NCBI GenBank assembly: GCA_015068905.1
Contig: SVJQ01000003.1
Coordinates: 51,472 to 115,471, forward strand
DNA length: 64,000 bases
Origin: Oscillospiraceae bacterium
GTDB lineage: Bacteria; Bacillota; Clostridia; UBA1381; UBA9506
Reading direction: 5' to 3'
Under the pieces are notes generated by a model that was given only the letters and a program-made list of their open reading frames with translations, ran no database searches and was not told the origin of the DNA. A program made the position numbers and the translations under genes. This document shows, piece after piece, positions 16,862 to 26,307 of the stretch (position 1 is the stretch's first letter; every line of letters starts with the position of its first letter).

Positions 16862-18271
16862 TCAGATGGGGTGTGTCATTTCTTCCATATTCACTAAATC
16901 CTTATCCAGCTTATACTTTTCAGCACGACGCTGTTCAAAGAATTTAACAGCAACCTGATCAAACAGAGCATAGGATAAAACGTCTTCATCCTGTTCAATG
17001 TATTCTTTAATGTTCTCACGGAGAGAATCAAGTTCAGGCGCAATCAGGTCGGCAGGACGGCAGGTGATTCTTTCTTCATCGCCGATGATTTTCTTAGCAA
17101 ACTCTTCGGAGATGGGCACCGGTGTCTTACCGTATTCGCCCTTAACAATACCCTTGGTTTCCTTGGTAACCATCTTGTAGCGCTCGCCCATAATAACGTT
17201 AAGCACAGCCTGTGTACCAACAATCTGGCTGGTGGGGGTAACCAGCGGCGGATAACCTAAGTCTTCGCGCACGCGGGGTACTTCTTTTAACACTTCTTCA
17301 AGCTTGTCTTCCTTGCCCTGCTGCTTGAGCTGAGAAACCAGGTTAGACAGCATACCGCCGGGAACCTGATAGAGGAGGGTATTTACGTCAACGCCCAGCA
17401 TTTTGGGATTGAGTAAGCCGCTTGCCAGATATTCTTCACGCAGGGGGCGGAAGTAATCAGCAATTTCAGATAAGAGGTCAAGGTCATAGCCTGTATCATA
17501 GGGTGTGCCCTGCAGAGTCTTAACCAGGGGCTCAGTTGCCGGCTGAGAGGTACCCAGAGCCAGGGGAGAAATTGCACAGTCAACCACGTCGATGCCGGCT
17601 TCGATTGCCTTTAAGTAGGTCATAGAAGCAACACCACTGGTGTAATGTGTGTGGAGCTGCAGCGGAATTTTAACGGTTTCTTTTATAGCCTTAACCAAGT
17701 CGTATGCTTCGTAGGGAAGCAGAAGACCTGCCATATCTTTAATACAGATGGAGTTTGCGCCACGTTCTTCCAGTTCTTTTGCCATCTTCACATAAGATTC
17801 AATGTTATGAACCGGACTGATGGTGTAGCACACAACAGCCTGAACGTGACCCTGCTCCTTCTGGCAGGCTTTGATAGCGCACTCTAAGTTACGCACGTCG
17901 TTTAAAGCGTCAAAGATGCGGATGATGTCAATACCGTTAGAAAGTGACTTCTGTACAAAGTATTCAACAACGTCGTCAGCATAGTTTTTGTAACCTAAGA
18001 TGTTCTGACCGCGGAACAGCATCTGCAGTTTGGTGTTTTTCGCACAATCACGGATTTTACGCAGACGTTCCCAGGGGTCTTCATTTAAAAAGCGCAGGCA
18101 GGAGTCAAAAGTTGCACCGCCCCAAGCTTCTAAAGAATGGTAACCGACCTTGTCCAGCTTTTCTACGATGGGAAGAATCGCATCGGTAGTCATTCTGGTT
18201 GCAATCAAAGACTGATGTGCGTCACGAAGGACGGTTTCTGTTATTTTAACCGGTTTTTGATTCGTAGACAT
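16862..18271 (-). CDS. oadA: Carboxyltransferase alpha subunit (oxaloacetate decarboxylase / pyruvate carboxylase B type) without biotin domain
   Basis: TIM-barrel carboxyltransferase that moves CO2 between oxaloacetate/pyruvate and biotin. It shows the family start ITETVLRDAHQSL, the WGGATFD, LFRGQN and HTHYTSG metal/substrate motifs, then the conserved post-barrel domain. It ends near residue 469 and lacks the C-terminal biotin carrier present in the usual 590-residue OadA. A separate biotin carrier (19587-19976) in the same operon could serve it. The start at 18271 follows AAAGGGAAC; it is the last gene of the operon, 43 bases after oadB. Oxaloacetate or pyruvate is the expected substrate; direction unknown. 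Confidence 0.85.
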   Translation of the reverse strand: MSTNQKPVKITETVLRDAHQSLIATRMTTDAILPIVEKLDKVGYHSLEAWGGATFDSCLRFLNEDPWERLRKIRDCAKNTKLQMLFRGQNILGYKNYADDVVEYFVQKSLSNGIDIIRIFDALNDVRNLECAIKACQKEQGHVQAVVCYTISPVHNIESYVKMAKELEERGANSICIKDMAGLLLPYEAYDLVKAIKETVKIPLQLHTHYTSGVASMTYLKAIEAGIDVVDCAISPLALGTSQPATEPLVKTLQGTPYDTGYDLDLLSEIADYFRPLREEYLASGLLNPKMLGVDVNTLLYQVPGGMLSNLVSQLKQQGKEDKLEEVLKEVPRVREDLGYPPLVTPTSQIVGTQAVLNVIMGERYKMVTKETKGIVKGEYGKTPVPISEEFAKKIIGDEERITCRPADLIAPELDSLRENIKEYIEQDEDVLSYALFDQVAVKFFEQRRAEKYKLDKDLVNMEEMTHPI

Positions 18272-18314
18272 AATTTTGTTCCCTTTCTGCAGCAGTAAAT
18301 GCTGCTTTTTTATT

Positions 18315-19559
18315 TTACAGAATACCCAATGCCTTTGCCATAGCCAGGAACACACCGGCAGCTACGGCAGAGCCGATAACACCGGCCACGTTGGGGCCCA
18401 TAGCATGCATCAGCAGGAAGTTTGTGGGGTTTTCTTTCTGACCAACGGACTGTGCCACACGGGCAGCCATCGGTACGGCAGAAACACCGGCTGAACCAAT
18501 CAAGGGGTTAACCTTACCCTTGGTTAAGAAACACATCAGCTTACCAAACAAAAGGCCGCCGGCAGTACTGATGGAGAATGCAACAAGACCCAAAACAATG
18601 ATGTACAGAGTCTGAGGCTGCAGGAAGGTGTCTGCCGATGCAGTTGCACCAACGGTTACACCCAAGAAGATGGTAACAATGTTCATCAGCTCGTTCTGAA
18701 CGGTTTTGGAAAGACGTTCAGCAACGCCGCTTTCTTTAAACAGGTTACCCAGCATCAGGCAACCAACTAAAGGAACAGCGTCAGGCACGATCAGACCAAC
18801 TACAACGGTAACAATAATGGGGAACAACAGACGTTCTAATCTGCTGACGGGACGGAGGTTATCCATCTTAATCATACGTTCCTTTTTCGTGGTCAACAGC
18901 TTCATAATGGGGGGCTGAATAATAGGAATCAGCGCCATGTATGAATATGCCGCAATAGCAATGGCGGGCAGAAGTTTGGGCGCCAGGGTTTTGGTAACCA
19001 AAATCGCTGTAGGACCGTCAGCGCCGCCAATAATACCGATACTCATTGCTTCGGCAAGGTCAAAGCCCAAAAACAGTGCGCCGAAGAAGGCAACAAACAC
19101 ACCGAGCTGTGCTGCAGCACCTAAAAGCAGGCTCTTGGGGTTTGCAATCAGCGGCGAAAAGTCTGTCATAGCGCCAATACCGATAAAAATCAATGAGGGA
19201 TAAATACCCAGCTTAACACCCAGATATAAAAGGTCTAACAGGCCGCCGTGATGAAAGATTTCATCAAAATTCATAACAAAATCCGGCTCGCCGTGTCCAA
19301 CGAACAAAACATTGTGCATCAGGTTAGAAAAAGGCAGGTTTGCTAAGAGCATACCAAATGAAATGGGAAGCAGCAATAAAGGCTCAAACTGCTTGCCGAT
19401 GGCAAGATAAATCAAAACGCATGCAACAATCAACATAACAATGCTGCCGAAGTCCACACCTGCAAAAGCAAGGGGTGTTTCACTTGTTGCTGCAAAAAGC
19501 TTTGCAAGACCTGTACTCTGGATAAAGCTGGTGATTCCGTTTATAAATAATTCACTCAC
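18315..19559 (-). CDS. oadB: Na+-translocating decarboxylase beta subunit
   Basis: Integral membrane Na+ pump subunit of 414 residues that decarboxylates carboxybiotin and exports Na+. [12 protein letters not shown] carries the conserved Asp; ending motifs [13 protein letters not shown] and a long hydrophobic N-terminus are present. It has an extra N-terminal segment of about 35 residues compared with the orphan paralogue at 9198. Placed between the biotin carrier and the OadA-like gene, it can serve both carboxyltransferases of the operon (mmdA and oadA). Confidence 0.9.
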   Translation of the reverse strand: MSELFINGITSFIQSTGLAKLFAATSETPLAFAGVDFGSIVMLIVACVLIYLAIGKQFEPLLLLPISFGMLLANLPFSNLMHNVLFVGHGEPDFVMNFDEIFHHGGLLDLLYLGVKLGIYPSLIFIGIGAMTDFSPLIANPKSLLLGAAAQLGVFVAFFGALFLGFDLAEAMSIGIIGGADGPTAILVTKTLAPKLLPAIAIAAYSYMALIPIIQPPIMKLLTTKKERMIKMDNLRPVSRLERLLFPIIVTVVVGLIVPDAVPLVGCLMLGNLFKESGVAERLSKTVQNELMNIVTIFLGVTVGATASADTFLQPQTLYIIVLGLVAFSISTAGGLLFGKLMCFLTKGKVNPLIGSAGVSAVPMAARVAQSVGQKENPTNFLLMHAMGPNVAGVIGSAVAAGVFLAMAKALGIL

Positions 19560-19586
19560 TTAAATCACCCTTTCGTAAAGTTTCTG

Positions 19587-19976
19587 TTAGTTTAAAGTAA
19601 TCAGTACATCGCCGGAATTAACAGATGCACCCTGAGAAACGTTTACGGAAGCAACAGTACCGTCCTGCGGTGCTACGATTTCGTTCTCCATTTTCATAGC
19701 TTCTAATACTGCAACGGGGTCGCCGGATTTAACAGTATCGCCGACTTTAACGTTTACCTTTAAAATGGTGCCGGGCATGGGAGCTGAAACAGTCACAGAG
19801 CCCTGTGCGCCGGACGCTGCGGGAGCGGGAGCAGGTGCAGCAGGCGCTGCAGGTGCCTGAGCGGGAGCCGGTGCAGCAGCAGGAGCAGCCATAACGGGAG
19901 CGCTTGCGCCGCCGGTGATTTCTTCAACATCAACCTCATAGGATTTGCCGTTTACGTTTATCATAAATTTTCTCAT
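19587..19976 (-). CDS. Biotin carboxyl carrier protein (decarboxylase gamma/delta-type)
   Basis: Protein of 129 residues: an N-terminal MRKFMINVNGKSYEVDVEE domain, an Ala/Pro-rich flexible linker (about 25-55) and a biotinyl domain (60-129) with the biotinylation motif EAMKM at 92-96, Lys95 being the modified residue. It carries CO2 between MmdA or OadA and the OadB pump. Located between oadG and oadB. Confidence 0.95.
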   Translation of the reverse strand: MRKFMINVNGKSYEVDVEEITGGASAPVMAAPAAAPAPAQAPAAPAAPAPAPAASGAQGSVTVSAPMPGTILKVNVKVGDTVKSGDPVAVLEAMKMENEIVAPQDGTVASVNVSQGASVNSGDVLITLN

Positions 19977-20004
19977 GGAAGTATCCTCCTTTATTTTTAG
20001 TAGA

Positions 20005-20349
20005 TTAACTGTTTAAATTATCCAGGCGGGCGGTGCGGTTCCAGATAGGAGCGCTGTCAACCCTGCGATAGGATTTAATTTTTAAGTTATACGTTGACTG
20101 GTTCAGGCTGGCAGCAATGGCCGCAGTCAGGACCGCAATCAGTTCGCTGTCATCCTCTGCTGCCGGTGCTGGTGCAGCTACCGGTGCAGGAGCGGGAGCA
20201 GGCGCTTTTTTAGCGGGTTCTGCTTTTTTACCTTTTGGTGAAAAAACAATACGCATCAGCTCTAAAACGCCCCAGAGGATTGCCAGAACCGTAAATACGG
20301 TGCAGACACCAATAATGGCGACAACAGCACCTTGTGTAATATTATCCAT
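20005..20349 (-). CDS. OadG-family decarboxylase gamma subunit
   Basis: Protein of 114 residues: one N-terminal transmembrane helix (about 8-34), an Ala/Pro/Lys-rich linker (about 42-68) and a conserved C-terminal segment with ELIAVLTAAIAASLNQ and a final Trp/Arg-containing peptide. Family members anchor the carboxyltransferase to the membrane pump. Eighteen bases downstream of mmdA. Confidence 0.85.
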   Translation of the reverse strand: MDNITQGAVVAIIGVCTVFTVLAILWGVLELMRIVFSPKGKKAEPAKKAPAPAPAPVAAPAPAAEDDSELIAVLTAAIAASLNQSTYNLKIKSYRRVDSAPIWNRTARLDNLNS

Positions 20350-20366
20350 TCTAATCCTTCCTTTCT

Positions 20367-21869
20367 TTACAGCGGCATGGTGCCGTGCTTTTTAGCAGGA
20401 AGATTTTCGCGCTTTGATGCAAGCATTAAAAGCGCCGCAATAATACGGGGTCTTGTAGAGTCGGGCTCGATTACGTCATCAACATAACCAAGACGAGCAG
20501 CCTCGTAGGGATTTGCGTAGGTTTCTTTAAAGCTTTCTACAAAAGAAGCTCTTGCAGCGATGGGGTCATCAGCCTGCTGCATTTCTTTTCTGTAAATAAT
20601 ATTGGCTGCGCCTTCAGCGTGCATAACTGCAATCTGTGCCGTGGGCCAAGCATAGGTCATATCAGCACCAATGTGCTTAGAACCCATAGCAATGTATGCA
20701 CTGCCGCAGGCCTTGCGCATAATCAGGTTGATTTTGGGAACGGTTGCTTCAGCATAAGCGTAAGCTAAGGCTGCAGTCTTGCGGGCGATGCCTGCATATT
20801 CTTCAGCGGCACTTGCAACGTAACCGTCAGTATCGGTTAAGGTAACAATGGGAATGTTGAAGCTGTCACAGAAGCGGACAAAGCGGGTTGCTTTTTCTGC
20901 CGCTGCAGAATCTAAAAGGCCACCTTCTAGCGGCTGGTTTGCAACAAAACCAACGGTAGCACCGTCTAAACGAGCCAGAGCTGTTACCATATTTTTAGCA
21001 TAGTCAGCTGCGATTTCAAAGAAAGAGCCATTATCTGCGATTTCGCAGATAGCAATTTTTGCATCATAACCTGCTGCATCCTCGTCAGGTACTAAAGAAT
21101 TCAGCACCGGGGATACGCGGTTGATTTCATCACCTGCTACAAAAGGAGCATCCTCTAAATTGTTTGAGGGCAGGTAAGAAAGCAGGCTTCTCACAGAAGC
21201 GAGCAGAGCCTCATCGTTTTCATAAACGTTCTGGCAGTTGCCGCTATTTTCAGCATTTGCTTTTGCATCACCGGCAAAATCTTCACCGGTTTTGCCGTGA
21301 ATGGCTGAAGGGCTGGAAAGATACAGGCTTGCTTTTTCTGTCATAAACACAAAGTCAGACAGGGTAGCAACTGCTGCTGCGCCGCCTGCGCAGGGACCCA
21401 TAACTGCAGCAATCTGAGGAACAACGCCGGATGCTAAAACAGTTTTCTGCATCACAGTACCCATTGCCTGAAGAGCGTCAGAGCCTTCCTGAATTCTGGC
21501 GCCGCCGGAATCCAGCATAGCCACAATGGGAGCACCGGTTTTTATTGCCATGTCAATCACCTTGGCAATTTTCTTGCCGGAAAGGAGACCAACAGAGCCG
21601 CCTTTAACAGTAAAATCCTGACTGTAGGCAAAAACGGGACGCATATCTACGGTACCATAGCCGCAGATAACACCGTCGCAGGGTGCTTCAGCACCGCCGG
21701 CTAAGGCGTCCAGTTCAATGAAGCTGCCTTCGTCAAAGAGCAGAGCAATTCTTTCACGGGCCGTGAGCTTGCCGGCATCGTGTTGTTTGGCTGTTTTGTC
21801 TGTTCCGCCGCCGCCCAAGATAGCCGCGCGACGAGCCTGCAAGTCAGCCAGTTTGTTGTTTGTACTCAT
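20367..21869 (-). CDS. mmdA: Methylmalonyl-CoA decarboxylase / acyl-CoA carboxyltransferase alpha subunit
   Basis: Crotonase-fold biotin-dependent carboxyltransferase of 500 residues. N-half motifs KLTARERI, DFTVKGGSVG, SGGARIQEG and GPCAGGAA and C-half motifs VANQPL, TDTDGY, RKACGSAYIAM and HAEGAANIIY are those of MmdA and propionyl-CoA carboxylase beta. With OadG, the biotin carrier and OadB it would form the Na+-pumping methylmalonyl-CoA decarboxylase, yielding propionyl-CoA. First gene of the operon, starting after GGGAGGTTTACG. Confidence 0.9.
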   Translation of the reverse strand: MSTNNKLADLQARRAAILGGGGTDKTAKQHDAGKLTARERIALLFDEGSFIELDALAGGAEAPCDGVICGYGTVDMRPVFAYSQDFTVKGGSVGLLSGKKIAKVIDMAIKTGAPIVAMLDSGGARIQEGSDALQAMGTVMQKTVLASGVVPQIAAVMGPCAGGAAAVATLSDFVFMTEKASLYLSSPSAIHGKTGEDFAGDAKANAENSGNCQNVYENDEALLASVRSLLSYLPSNNLEDAPFVAGDEINRVSPVLNSLVPDEDAAGYDAKIAICEIADNGSFFEIAADYAKNMVTALARLDGATVGFVANQPLEGGLLDSAAAEKATRFVRFCDSFNIPIVTLTDTDGYVASAAEEYAGIARKTAALAYAYAEATVPKINLIMRKACGSAYIAMGSKHIGADMTYAWPTAQIAVMHAEGAANIIYRKEMQQADDPIAARASFVESFKETYANPYEAARLGYVDDVIEPDSTRPRIIAALLMLASKRENLPAKKHGTMPL

Positions 21870-21986
21870 CGTAAACCTCCTATGAAACTGATATTTGTTG
21901 GAAATTCATTTTCTCTTTTCGCCAAACTGCAAGAAAAGCCTTACAGAGCGGTTTGTAAGGAAAAATATCATATATAAATGAATGCC

Positions 21987-22071
21987 TGACAAAAACTTTT
22001 TTCAAAAGATTTTGTCAAAATGCCGAAATTCCACCAATTATCATTATACCAAAAATTTCTATGAATTACAA
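21987..22071 (-). promoter_or_regulatory. Promoter and leader hairpin of the mmdA operon
   Basis: Minus-strand TTGTAA (22066-22071) and TATAAT (22043-22048) with 17-base spacing, overlapping nothing but the gap after copA. The leader RNA contains a 14-bp hairpin with one mismatch at 21987-22017. The hairpin's role is unknown. Confidence 0.7.
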
Positions 22072-22082
22072 GGCGAAATTTG

Positions 22083-24302
22083 TTATTTTTTAAATTTTTT
22101 TTCGGGAGCATAGCGTGTTATGCGCAAGGAGTTTGTGACGACGCAAAAAGAGGAGAGTGCCATCATGGTTCCGGCAAGGGCAGGTGTGAGGGCAATGCCC
22201 CAATGTGACAGTACGCCGGCAGCCAAAGGAATGCCGATGGTGTTATAAATAAACGCCCAAAAAAGATTCTGGCGGATGATTTTCATAGCATAGCGGGAAA
22301 GAGCCACGGCATCGGTAAATGCGAGCAGATCGTTACGCATAAGCAGCACCCCTGCTACCTCTGCCGCCACATCGGTGCCGCCAAAAACGCAAACCCCCAC
22401 ATGGGCAGCAGCCAGTGCCGGCGCGTCGTTAATGCCGTCACCAATCATAGCGGTTTTGTGACCTTCACTTTTTAAGCGCTCGGCTTCCTTGGCTTTGTCT
22501 GCCGGTAAGACCTCAGCTAAAACACGATTAATGCCGGCTTCCTCTGCGGCAAAGCTTGCCGCTGCACGGTTATCACCGGTAATCATAGCGGATTCAATAT
22601 GCATAGCAGATAGCCTGCTGACAGCTTCCCGGCTGGTGGGCTTTACGGTATCAGAAAAGCCGATGATGCCCATAGGTACGCCGCTAACCGCCACATAGAC
22701 AGAAGCCATACCCTCGGGGCTGGTGGGGAAGCGGGAGAGGTCAACCGCATTTTCTTCCATCAGGCGCCTAGTGCCGGCAAGAACGGTTTTGCCTGAAACT
22801 TCAGCAACAACGCCTTTGCCTGCCTGAGTTGTCACATTGTCTGCCATGGGGACAGACATATTTTTATCACCGCAATAGGCAAGCAGCGCCTTTGCCACGG
22901 GGTGTACGCTACCATATTCTGCACCTGCGGCTATGGGGAGCCACTCTTTTTCATCAGCACCCTCAGCCGATAAAATGGTGCTGACCTTCAGCGCACCTTC
23001 GGTAACAGTTCCGGTTTTATCAAATAAAGCCATATCAATCTGTGCTAAATGCTCAATCACATCACCGCCACGGAACAAAATCCCCAGCTTTGCCCCCCGA
23101 CCGGAGGCAACCATCACGGCAATAGGGGTAGCAAGACCCAAAGAGCAGGGGCAGGCAACGACTAAAACTGATACAAAAATCTGCAGAACATAGCCTGCAT
23201 CTTTGCCGAGTAGCGCCCAGATAACCGCTGCAATAACTGCAATAGCCAGCACCGCCGGCACAAAAACAGACGAAATCTGGTCAGCCAGTCGGGAGATGGG
23301 AGCTTTTTTCTGTTGCGCTTCTGCCACAAGGCGCATAATCTGCGCGGCGGCTGTTGCGCCGCCGGCTCCGGTGGTGCGGATTTTCAAAAAGCCGTCCTTT
23401 AAAATAGTGCCGCCTGAGACCTTGCTGCCTTCTTCTTTAAAAACGGGCAGGCTCTCGCCGGTGAGCATAGCTTCATCCACGTCACCGCTGCCTTCTGTCA
23501 CAATGCCGTCTACCGCTATTTTTTCACCGGCAGCGCACAGCACAATCTCGTCCATTAAAACCTCGGCACTTTTCACAGTGACAGGTTCACCGTCACGCAA
23601 AACAGTGCAGGTCTGGGGAATCAGCTTAGCAAGGGAAGCGATGGCATCCTTTGCCCGGTTCTTGCTTTTTTCTTCTAAAAATTTGCCAAGCAAAATAAGC
23701 GCCAGCACCACAGCGGCAGACTCAAAATACAGGGCGTGGGCCATTTCGTGATTGCCACCGAAGATGAGCACTGTATGATATAAGCTGTATAAAAAGGCAG
23801 AGCCGGTACCCAACGCCACCAAAGAATCCATATTAGGGTGCAGGGTTACCAGTCTTTTTATACCGTTCGTTAAAAACCGACGACCCACAAACAGCACCGG
23901 CAGGCATAACAAGAGCTGTGACAGCGCAAAGCCTATGGGAGATGCGTGCATATCTAAAAATGCCGGTACGGGCAGATAAATCATGTGCGACATGCCGATG
24001 TACATAACAAGCCCGCCAAAAATGAGGCCAATCACTACTTCGGCGATGTGATAATCTTTGGTTTGGGTGACGGTGGTTTCATCATCTTTTATAAGGATCG
24101 CCTTATAGCCCAGCTTATCAAGGGCTAAGATGGCAACATTTATATCAAAGGTTTCATCACCCTTTACCTCGCCTGTTGCTAAGGCAAGGTTCACGGCGCA
24201 TTCTGTGGCGCCCTTTGTATTTTTTAGGGCTTTTTCTGCCGCGGCAGAGCAGGCGGCACAGCGCATACCTTCTATTTTTAAACGATATTGTTTATTTTCC
24301 AT
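22083..24302 (-). CDS. copA: Copper-translocating P1B-type ATPase
   Basis: Exports Cu(I) across the cytoplasmic membrane. Order of elements: N-terminal heavy-metal domain with MRCAAC (Cys15 and Cys18), transmembrane helices from about 87, TGES actuator motif near 281-284, the ion-binding CPC at 384-386, DKTGT phosphorylation site at 428-432, then GDGINDAPA and the last two helices. The 739 residues are normal. Starts after AAGGAG; a terminator lies between it and the upstream DUF1858 gene, so its expression may be partly uncoupled from the genes before it. Confidence 0.95.
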   Translation of the reverse strand: MENKQYRLKIEGMRCAACSAAAEKALKNTKGATECAVNLALATGEVKGDETFDINVAILALDKLGYKAILIKDDETTVTQTKDYHIAEVVIGLIFGGLVMYIGMSHMIYLPVPAFLDMHASPIGFALSQLLLCLPVLFVGRRFLTNGIKRLVTLHPNMDSLVALGTGSAFLYSLYHTVLIFGGNHEMAHALYFESAAVVLALILLGKFLEEKSKNRAKDAIASLAKLIPQTCTVLRDGEPVTVKSAEVLMDEIVLCAAGEKIAVDGIVTEGSGDVDEAMLTGESLPVFKEEGSKVSGGTILKDGFLKIRTTGAGGATAAAQIMRLVAEAQQKKAPISRLADQISSVFVPAVLAIAVIAAVIWALLGKDAGYVLQIFVSVLVVACPCSLGLATPIAVMVASGRGAKLGILFRGGDVIEHLAQIDMALFDKTGTVTEGALKVSTILSAEGADEKEWLPIAAGAEYGSVHPVAKALLAYCGDKNMSVPMADNVTTQAGKGVVAEVSGKTVLAGTRRLMEENAVDLSRFPTSPEGMASVYVAVSGVPMGIIGFSDTVKPTSREAVSRLSAMHIESAMITGDNRAAASFAAEEAGINRVLAEVLPADKAKEAERLKSEGHKTAMIGDGINDAPALAAAHVGVCVFGGTDVAAEVAGVLLMRNDLLAFTDAVALSRYAMKIIRQNLFWAFIYNTIGIPLAAGVLSHWGIALTPALAGTMMALSSFCVVTNSLRITRYAPEKKFKK

Positions 24303-24312
24303 TTGCTTTCTC

Positions 24313-24375
24313 CTTAAAAAAAGAAAGCAAACTTTGCTCGAGTGGCACAGGCGTGCGCATCGGGCAAAGTTTGCT
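24313..24375 (-). terminator. Intrinsic terminator upstream of copA
   Basis: A 12-bp stem, AGCAAACTTTGC with its complement, flanks a 26-base loop, followed on the minus strand by a U-rich run (24315-24325) that ends just before the copA ribosome site. It could end the DUF1858 transcript or act as an attenuator for copA. Confidence 0.7.
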
Positions 24376-24400
24376 TCTACATCACATATTTTGCTGTGGC

Positions 24401-24610
24401 TTACTCATTTTCTGCCAGAAAAGCATTAATACGTTCAACTAATGCATCAGCATCTTCGCCATGAACTGCACATGCCTCAGCGATAGATTCGCCGCTGGCA
24501 GAGGGGCAGCCTAAGCAATGCATGCCGATTTCAAAAAAGAATTTTGCAGTACCGTCGTTCATTCTCAGAACGTCCATAATAATTGTGTCTTTTGTTACTC
24601 TGTTTGCCAT
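24401..24610 (-). CDS. DUF1858 domain protein
   Basis: Protein of 69 residues, essentially one DUF1858 domain: ITKDTIIMDVL-like start, GMHCLGCPSAS with a Cys-x2-Cys pair, and a helical end. Such domains occur alone or joined to hybrid-cluster and redox proteins; function unproven. Its start is 36 bases after the HAD gene stop with AGGAGG, so it may be read through from the HisD-like operon. Confidence 0.85.
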   Translation of the reverse strand: MANRVTKDTIIMDVLRMNDGTAKFFFEIGMHCLGCPSASGESIAEACAVHGEDADALVERINAFLAENE

Positions 24611-24646
24611 TTTAATTTCCTCCTGTATATAAATTTTATTATAAAC

Positions 24647-25666
24647 TTAATTTAACAGCTCTAAGATGTTACTCAGTATATAATCTGCGCCGTTTTCTTC
24701 AAAATATCCTCTTGCACCTTCGCCCTCAATGCCGGTGAGCACTGCAAGAAAGTCACAACCTGCACTTTTGGCAGAGAAAAGGTCACACCCGGCATCACCG
24801 ATAACCAGCGTTTTTTTGCAGGGGGCAGCATCATACTGGCTGTTAAACAGGGCATCGTCTGTATATTTTCTGCCAAACACACCACGCAAAAACATATAGG
24901 GGTGGGGTTTTGCCAAGGAAACGGTATTGTTAATAGCGTCCTGTGCGGCGAGGATATCGTTATAGGTAATGATAGCATCCTCAGTAAAGCAATCATACAC
25001 ACCCCAGGAACGCAAGGGGTTTTCAGCCTCAACTCTGGGTCTGCCTGAACCGATGCCCAAACGCTTGGTTTTGCTGATTTCTGAAAGCAGTGTAACCAGT
25101 CGGGCTTTATCTACAATGGGTTCTTCAGAAAAGGTCAGACCGGGTTTGCCCGGCTGCAGAGAAGGGCTATCCCAATATTTTGAAAATAGCTCACTCCCTA
25201 AAAACCATTCCTGAAACGCAAGTTGAATCTTCTTCCAGATGCCACCGTGGTGTGCCGCCTCTTCTTTTGCAAAGCCGGCTTTTTCCAAAGCCTCTGCAAC
25301 GGAATCGTACAGCCCGTCTTTGACGGCAGGTAGAGTCGTAATCCACTCAAAAATTGCCTGAAAATCACGGGTGTTTTGGCTGAGAGCACCGCCCACAACC
25401 ACCCAGGATAAATCCCAGTTGTTGTTTATGCCCTTTTGCTTTATATGGCGGATAACAGCATCATCACAAAATTCCTCTTTGCGATAAGTTTGCAGCTTGT
25501 TTGACCAGTCTTCGGGGTCGCAGACTTCTGCGCCGAAGTATCGGTCAGAAAACAAAAGTTCACGAACGGTCAGGGTTGCGGCGTTCCAATACACCTCTTC
25601 GCTGGTGATGACCCCGTCCATATCTAAGAGAACGGTGTCATAGCGGTCTAAAATAGGGTTCAGCAT
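24647..25666 (-). CDS. HAD-superfamily phosphatase
   Basis: Phosphatase of 339 residues. Catalytic motif I is LLDMDGV near residue 14-20 (nucleophile and acid/base Asp), motif II GSGRPR, motif III Lys in AKPHPYMF, motif IV VIGDAGCDLFSAKSAGC. A large helical cap of about 170 residues sits between motifs I and II, which implies a small or medium phosphorylated metabolite. Fifteen bases downstream of the HisB-like gene, so it probably acts in the same pathway; a histidinol-phosphatase role is possible but not shown. Confidence 0.85.
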   Translation of the reverse strand: MLNPILDRYDTVLLDMDGVITSEEVYWNAATLTVRELLFSDRYFGAEVCDPEDWSNKLQTYRKEEFCDDAVIRHIKQKGINNNWDLSWVVVGGALSQNTRDFQAIFEWITTLPAVKDGLYDSVAEALEKAGFAKEEAAHHGGIWKKIQLAFQEWFLGSELFSKYWDSPSLQPGKPGLTFSEEPIVDKARLVTLLSEISKTKRLGIGSGRPRVEAENPLRSWGVYDCFTEDAIITYNDILAAQDAINNTVSLAKPHPYMFLRGVFGRKYTDDALFNSQYDAAPCKKTLVIGDAGCDLFSAKSAGCDFLAVLTGIEGEGARGYFEENGADYILSNILELLN

Positions 25667-25680
25667 GTAAAAAGAGCTCC

Positions 25681-26307
25681 TTATTCAACAGTAAAGGTCA
25701 CGCTGCCTGCTACACCGGCAGACAGGTTTTTGCGGGCAGGGTCTAAATAAAAAGCACGACCCAGTGCGATGCCTAAAGCACGGAACACAGCCTCCCAAAT
25801 ATGGTGGCCGTTCACGCCCTTTTCAACATCAATGTGCAGAGTGCACATAGCGCCCTGACAAAAGCCTTCTAAGAAAGTGGCTAAATCTTCACTTAAAACG
25901 CCTTCTGTTTCAGCTGGCATAGAAATGTTATCATAGCAGAAGCTGAAATATGCACGTTCTTCAAAGCTGATAGCGCAAGAAGCCTTAGCTTCGTCAATAA
26001 TACCCACTGCATCACCATAGCCTGTGGCACCCTCTGCCTTGTTCTCCCAAATGTAAGAGCGGGCAGCCTTGCCGAAGGTGATACCTAAATCTTCATAAAT
26101 AACATGATTCAAGGTAAATTCATCTAAAGAAAAATCTGTTTCAACCGTAACGCCGCTGCGCCATGCAATGTGCTCAATCATGTGAGAGAAAAAGGGCGCA
26201 TGGGTTTTGATTTTTTTACGGTAGTCCGGTGCCAGACCGGAGGCATCTAATTTAACAGTCATAAATGACTCTGAGGTTTTACGGGTAACACAAACTGTTT
26301 CTTTCAT
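25681..26307 (-). CDS. Divergent HisB-like imidazoleglycerol-phosphate dehydratase homologue
   Basis: Protein of 208 residues aligning over its full length with IGP dehydratase. FFSHMIEH (His42) and the second metal motif GHHIWEAVFRA (H168, H169, E172) are kept. The first motif reads HVIYED instead of HHTVED, so one His is Val69. The later metal-ligand His in the VEHF-type helix is Phe145. From family structures, site H42/H68/E72/H169 should remain, but the other manganese site has lost two of four ligands. It overlaps the HisD-like gene by four bases. It may be an altered dehydratase or an enzyme of a different pathway. Confidence 0.8.
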   Translation of the reverse strand: MKETVCVTRKTSESFMTVKLDASGLAPDYRKKIKTHAPFFSHMIEHIAWRSGVTVETDFSLDEFTLNHVIYEDLGITFGKAARSYIWENKAEGATGYGDAVGIIDEAKASCAISFEERAYFSFCYDNISMPAETEGVLSEDLATFLEGFCQGAMCTLHIDVEKGVNGHHIWEAVFRALGIALGRAFYLDPARKNLSAGVAGSVTFTVE

